Below, in pieces: positions 63,745 to 64,000 of a DNA stretch of 64,000 bases (its first letter is position 1; each line of letters begins with the position of its first letter). The position numbers were made by a program, and so were the translations under genes. A model generated the notes under the pieces. The model had not been told where the DNA came from. It made no database searches and saw only the letters and a list, made by a program, of their open reading frames with translations. This DNA is from Bacteroidales bacterium. Lineage in GTDB: Bacteria > Bacteroidota > Bacteroidia > Bacteroidales > F082. The stretch is taken from the NCBI GenBank assembly GCA_024710405.1, contig JANJUV010000007.1, positions 496,001-560,000 on the forward strand, given 5' to 3'.

Positions 63745-64000
63745 ATGGTTATTGACCAATTCCTTCAGTGGGCTATTTCCGAGAAGCGATTTTCGCAACA
63801 CACAGTTACCTCCTACCGTAATGACCTGACTGCATTTTGCTCGTTTATCATGGATAAATACGAACAAAACGATCTTCTTAAGATAAAAACCCTGATGATC
63901 CGTAGTTGGTTAGTCAGCATGAAGGAATCAGGAATGGCAAACAGCAGCATCAACAGGAAGCTGAGCACAATAAAGTCCTTCTATAGTTTCTGTCAACGAC
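63745..64000 (+). CDS. xerC: XerC-like tyrosine recombinase (5' part)
   Basis: The frame is open to the right edge of the window, so only about 85 residues are visible. They form the SAM-like N-terminal DNA-binding domain of tyrosine recombinases: MVIDQFLQWAISEKRFS, HTVTSYRNDLTAFCSF and SSINRKLSTIKSFYSF. The catalytic domain (R-K-H-R-H-Y) would lie beyond the edge. Chromosome-dimer resolution at dif is the usual job of the XerC/D pair; the rpsU neighbour supports the housekeeping enzyme rather than a mobile-element integrase. Confidence 0.82.
   Translation, partial: MVIDQFLQWAISEKRFSQHTVTSYRNDLTAFCSFIMDKYEQNDLLKIKTLMIRSWLVSMKESGMANSSINRKLSTIKSFYSFCQR

Noticed and set aside
63745-64000. Treating the right-edge tyrosine recombinase as a mobile-element integrase
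   Set aside because: It follows rpsU directly, there is no tRNA attachment site or repeat nearby, and the sequence style is that of a housekeeping XerC.

Overview
The window is a stretch of a Bacteroidota chromosome, probably a free-living or environmental Bacteroidales-like lineage. The evidence is a type IX secretion (T9SS) C-terminal domain, a DUF349 protein, ribosomal protein bTHX, a DPP IV peptidase, many -7 elements of the form TAnnTTTG (several with TTG exactly 19 bases upstream), and rpsU followed by a XerC-type recombinase. There is no rRNA, no prophage and no complete insertion sequence. The only RNA gene seen is one tRNA-Val(GAC). The exact genus cannot be read from the sequence.

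Region by region. 0-4 kb: a heptanucleotide repeat array of 35 in-register units, then yqgE and an overlapping murL-murD2 pair, which points to the alternative (epimerase) route for putting D-Glu into peptidoglycan; a small bTHX gene lies convergent to it. 4-13 kb: housekeeping genes (trmH, a secreted DUF4412 protein, a YfgM-like TPR protein, fmt, hup) and a minus-strand run of a hybrid histidine kinase, recQ and mpg, divergent from the diadenylate cyclase gene cdaA. 13-19.8 kb: a perR-katG peroxide-defence unit, a K+/H+ antiporter, a DUF4256 protein and a short-chain dehydrogenase. 19.8-28 kb: an AsmA-family protein with a hendecad-repeat tail, aroC, a peptide deformylase with a signal peptide, a lipoprotein, a palindromic repeat in a long intergenic region, and a DUF349 protein. 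28-33.6 kb: a complete seven-gene Mrp cation/proton antiporter operon. 33.6-38 kb: a patatin/outer-membrane-barrel protein, a trans-sulfuration enzyme and a rubrerythrin-type ferritin.

38-43.3 kb: an AmgK-like sugar kinase fused to a RapZ C-terminal domain, a 43-residue cysteine-containing protein, a MurU-like nucleotidyltransferase and an AddB-like nuclease, closely packed. This suggests amino-sugar (cell-wall) recycling with built-in sensing. 43.4-51.3 kb: a signalling cassette of two multi-receiver hybrid histidine kinases, CheR and a receiver-less CheB, with no chemoreceptor, CheA or CheW. 52.5-58.5 kb: a sigma factor, a membrane TPR protein that probably serves as its anti-sigma factor, a TPR-CHAT (caspase-like) lipoprotein with a second membrane anchor, and a dockerin/cohesin-like T9SS cargo protein. 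58.7-64 kb: a TlpA-like thioredoxin-fold protein, an outer-membrane protein, tRNA-Val, DPP IV, rpsU and the start of xerC.

Two cell-wall themes recur: murL-murD2 for synthesis and amgK-murU for recycling. The best candidates for undescribed biology are the sigma/TPR/CHAT/dockerin neighbourhood, the CheR-CheB-histidine kinase cassette without receptors, the AmgK-RapZ fusion with its small neighbour, and the heptad array. All functional calls come from reading motifs and layout by eye; no database search was run.
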